Shown: piece after piece, positions 61,783 through 64,000 of the stretch | Layout: each line of letters begins with the position of its first letter | Numbering within the stretch: the stretch's first letter is position 1 | Source of the DNA: Pseudazoarcus sp963975885 | GTDB taxonomy: Bacteria > Pseudomonadota > Gammaproteobacteria > Burkholderiales > Rhodocyclaceae | Direction: 5' to 3' | DNA length: 64,000 nt | Assembly (NCBI GenBank): GCA_963975885.1 | Contig: CAXBIS010000004.1 | Location: 131,287 to 195,286, forward strand | The notes under the pieces: model-generated | Databases searched by the model: none | Seen by the model: only the letters and a program-made list of their open reading frames with translations | Told to the model about the DNA's origin: nothing | Made by a program: the position numbers and the translations under genes

Positions 61783-63906
61783 TCACGATCCGAGCATGCC
61801 GGCGACCGATGAGCGGTTACGGCGGATCACGTTCATGATGATCTTCTCGCCAGGTGTCGAGCCCATGTATTCACCAACCAGCGCCGGGTCGATCGCGTTG
61901 ACCACGCGCACGTTCGTTTCTGATCGTGCTGACGATGTGATGGCCTCGTTCGGGAGTACGCGCCCGGCAGTGTTGGGCACGAACAGTTCTGGGCCGCGTT
62001 CGCCTACAAGGTAGGCGCTGCCACCGGCCACCGGCCCGCCGTCGGCGCGGGCACCGGCGACCATCGCCGAGCCGAGCGCGCCCAGCCATCCACCGCTACC
62101 GGCGAAGCCGCGACCGAGAAACTCCAGCAGCTGAGAGGCGACCAGCTCGGACGCCATGCGATGGATGTTGTCGATGAATTTGCGCGCGATATCGTCCGAG
62201 CCACGCCCCACGGAATAGAAGAAGTCTCCCATCGCGTCCTGCATGTTGCGGGCGGCTTGGTCGGCGTAGGTGGTCATGGAGTCGGCTACATCGCTCATCG
62301 TATCCGGCAGCGTGCCCAGGCGCGTCTGCACGGCCTCGACGTACTCATCCACCGAAATGCGGCCACGGCGGAACGCCTGGTCGAGTAACAGCATATCCTC
62401 GCGCGTGCGCTCGAGCATCGCGGTCGGGGTGGCGTTGAGTAGTTCGTTCAGGCGTGATTGTTCGTCGGCGGCGCGCTCCATGACCTCGATACTCTCGAGC
62501 AGGCCGCGCGCCATACCCAGCTGCGCCTCGCTGGCGCCGGCCATGCGCAGCTCGAACAACTGCAACTCGGTGTTGCTCATGCCGAAGGTCATGGCCTGCT
62601 TGGTCAGCGCGTCGATCTGCTGCTGTACGGCGTCGACCTGCTCGCGCACGGCGCTGGTCACAGCTTTGCAGGCGGCCTCCGCGTCCTCTGCCGATTCCTC
62701 CGCCTCTTCGTGTATGACGCGATTGGCCACAGCCGCCTCTGCTGCCGCCTGGCCAGCTTCGCGCGCCCGACCCCACCAGTCCAGCAAGGCGGTACCGGCA
62801 AGTGGTGTTTCCATGAGACGCGCAATCTCGGCTTGGGCACGGTTGAAGTTGGTCTGAGCGGCGGCGAGTTCGCCCTTGATGGCAGCACCAAACCCGGAAA
62901 CCTGCACCGCGCCAAGATCGAAACCCGGAACGCGGTTGAGTTGCTCGATCAAAAGGTTGGTAGCGGCAACCGGCCCGTTGAAGATGGTGTCTGCCAGCCG
63001 CAGCATCAGACCGCTGACGCCATACGCCATATGCTTGCCGAGTTCTAGCGACAGATTGAACGCACGGCCAACGCCGTCGACCGCATCAATCACGAAGGCG
63101 AGGGCGCGCACGGTCGAATCGACGGCGTCCTCGACCGCCGAACCGAGGCCGCCCGCCTCTTCGGCCGCAGTCAGAAAGTCGTTGCCGATCTGACGCAGGA
63201 TCGGGGCGAGCTGCACGGTGAGTTGCTGGCCAACGCCATCGGCCAACATGCCGAATGTACTCATTGCGTCGTTTGCCTGTTCGACCTTGGCGGCGTCGAC
63301 GTCCGAGAGGTTCAAGCCGAAAATTTCGACTTGTCGAGCGGCCTCGGCAATCGTGCCCGCGTCGAGCATGCGCATGGCCGCAGCGTTACGGGTGCCGAAC
63401 AAATCAGCGGCCACCGCGCTGCGCTGAGCTGCCGTCACGTTGTCGCGCAATGCCTTGTTGACTGCGGCGATGCGCTCATCAAGCGGCAACTTGGCAAGCT
63501 CCTGCGCGGAAATGCCAAGTCTGTCGAAGGCTTCGATCTGTGACTTGGATCCTTGAATCGCCTTGCCGATCGCAATATCGAGTCGCAGGCCGGCCGCTTC
63601 GACCTGATCCACGCCAACGCCCGCCAGCTCTCCAGCTCGCCTTAGGTTGGCCATGGCCTCATAGGTCGTGTCCAGGCGTTGCGCCAGCTTGGCCTGGTCG
63701 TCGATCATCTGTCGCGACCGGTTGACCATCATGGATATGGCAGTCACGGCGGCCGTAGCGCCAACTACCATCGCGGTGCCAATGGCCTTGCCGGTTCGCT
63801 CCGCCTGCCGGCGCATTGCATCCAGGCGCTTCTCGGCGCGTTTGGTGTCCGTCTCGAATGAGCCGGTTTTCATCAAAAGGTCAATGGTGATGCTACCCGC
63901 AGACAT
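61783..63906 (-). CDS. phage tail tape measure protein
   Basis: 707 residues. The N-terminus is a charged coiled coil followed by a hydrophobic stretch (AIGTAMVVGATAAVTAISMM). The helical core has the AEAARQVEIFGLNLSDVD region found in tape measure proteins. The C-terminal quarter is glycine-rich and hydrophobic and ends with the GERGPELFVPNTAGRVLPN motif common in siphovirus tape measures. It sets tail length and forms the channel for DNA ejection. GGGGGCGG precedes the start. Fairly short for the family, implying a tail of modest length. Confidence 0.88.
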   Translation of the reverse strand: MSAGSITIDLLMKTGSFETDTKRAEKRLDAMRRQAERTGKAIGTAMVVGATAAVTAISMMVNRSRQMIDDQAKLAQRLDTTYEAMANLRRAGELAGVGVDQVEAAGLRLDIAIGKAIQGSKSQIEAFDRLGISAQELAKLPLDERIAAVNKALRDNVTAAQRSAVAADLFGTRNAAAMRMLDAGTIAEAARQVEIFGLNLSDVDAAKVEQANDAMSTFGMLADGVGQQLTVQLAPILRQIGNDFLTAAEEAGGLGSAVEDAVDSTVRALAFVIDAVDGVGRAFNLSLELGKHMAYGVSGLMLRLADTIFNGPVAATNLLIEQLNRVPGFDLGAVQVSGFGAAIKGELAAAQTNFNRAQAEIARLMETPLAGTALLDWWGRAREAGQAAAEAAVANRVIHEEAEESAEDAEAACKAVTSAVREQVDAVQQQIDALTKQAMTFGMSNTELQLFELRMAGASEAQLGMARGLLESIEVMERAADEQSRLNELLNATPTAMLERTREDMLLLDQAFRRGRISVDEYVEAVQTRLGTLPDTMSDVADSMTTYADQAARNMQDAMGDFFYSVGRGSDDIARKFIDNIHRMASELVASQLLEFLGRGFAGSGGWLGALGSAMVAGARADGGPVAGGSAYLVGERGPELFVPNTAGRVLPNEAITSSARSETNVRVVNAIDPALVGEYMGSTPGEKIIMNVIRRNRSSVAGMLGS

Positions 63907-64000
63907 GGCCGCCCCCTTGTCGGTAAAGGTGGCGGCACCGCATCACGCGGCCCGCCGCGCCGGTGTTTGCCATCACGCACACCGAAAAGCGTGTCCGGCA
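63893..64000 (-). CDS. 3' end of an upstream phage tail gene (partial)
   Basis: On the minus strand a frame is open from the window edge to a TAG at 63893, overlapping the tape measure start by 14 bp. Its visible 35 residues are basic and end RHLYRQGGGHVCG. This fits the short genes usually found just before the tape measure, but the part seen is too short to assign. Confidence 0.3.
   Translation of the reverse strand, partial: CRTRFSVCVMANTGAAGRVMRCRHLYRQGGGHVCG

Overview
The window is 64 kb of high-GC chromosome with short intergenic gaps, many ATGA/GTGA overlaps and housekeeping genes (leuA, mutL, purN, rsmB, queD, lysC) of betaproteobacterial character. Together with a UbiD/molybdenum-hydroxylase catabolic cluster and an arsenite oxidase locus, this suggests a metabolically versatile betaproteobacterium, probably of the Thauera/Azoarcus/Aromatoleum group (inference; no 16S rRNA is present).

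Region 1 (200-18376) is a catabolic island for an unidentified, probably aromatic or heterocyclic, carboxylic acid. A first operon has ubiX, a MocA-like molybdopterin cytidylyltransferase and an AraC regulator. A second has a three-subunit molybdenum hydroxylase whose large subunit carries a C-terminal CoxG/SRPBCC domain, then an acyl-CoA ligase, an enoyl-CoA hydratase and an XdhC factor. A convergent ubiD-aldehyde dehydrogenase pair follows, then a TRAP permease, its TAXI receptor and a ThDP-dependent enzyme. The promoters of the last three units share a box around AGGGTAA. Two of them carry two boxes exactly 20 bp apart with a -10-like hexamer exactly 21 nt downstream. This looks like the operator of the local AraC protein.

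Region 2 (18395-23599) holds a DsrE protein with an unknown partner, a luciferase-like oxidoreductase, aconitase and a stand-alone EncFtn-type ferritin.

Region 3 (23676-30469) is a complete arsenite oxidation locus: aioR, aioS and aioX on the minus strand, diverging from aioB and aioA. The intergenic region has a textbook sigma-54 promoter and a palindrome suited to AioR.

Region 4 (30526-39461) has a zinc metallopeptidase-like protein, an extradiol-dioxygenase homologue, DoxX with a divergent LysR regulator, a type II NADH dehydrogenase, an ECF42-type sigma factor with its DGPF and VOC partners, and a second ECF sigma factor with a cupin anti-sigma factor.

Region 5 (40329-46749) is the most interesting operon: a thermostable-hemolysin-family protein, an AMP-dependent ligase, a heme-oxygenase-fold putative diiron oxidase, an SDR, a periplasmic TPR protein and an OmpR-type two-component system. 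A perfect PmrA-type box lies before the first gene, so the operon looks like a self-regulated envelope-stress or lipid-modification system of unknown product.

Region 6 (46795-61311) is mostly housekeeping: leuA, an Lrp-type regulator, UPF0114, an HNH protein, a CBS-BON protein, mutL, a lipoprotein, purN, a DUF3108 protein, rsmB, a PLD-type nuclease, a fatty acid desaturase, queD, an XRE regulator and lysC. Region 7 starts at tRNA-Ser(GCU) (61361). Beyond it, phage tail genes on the minus strand run up to the tRNA 3' end, which marks a prophage or prophage remnant continuing past the window.
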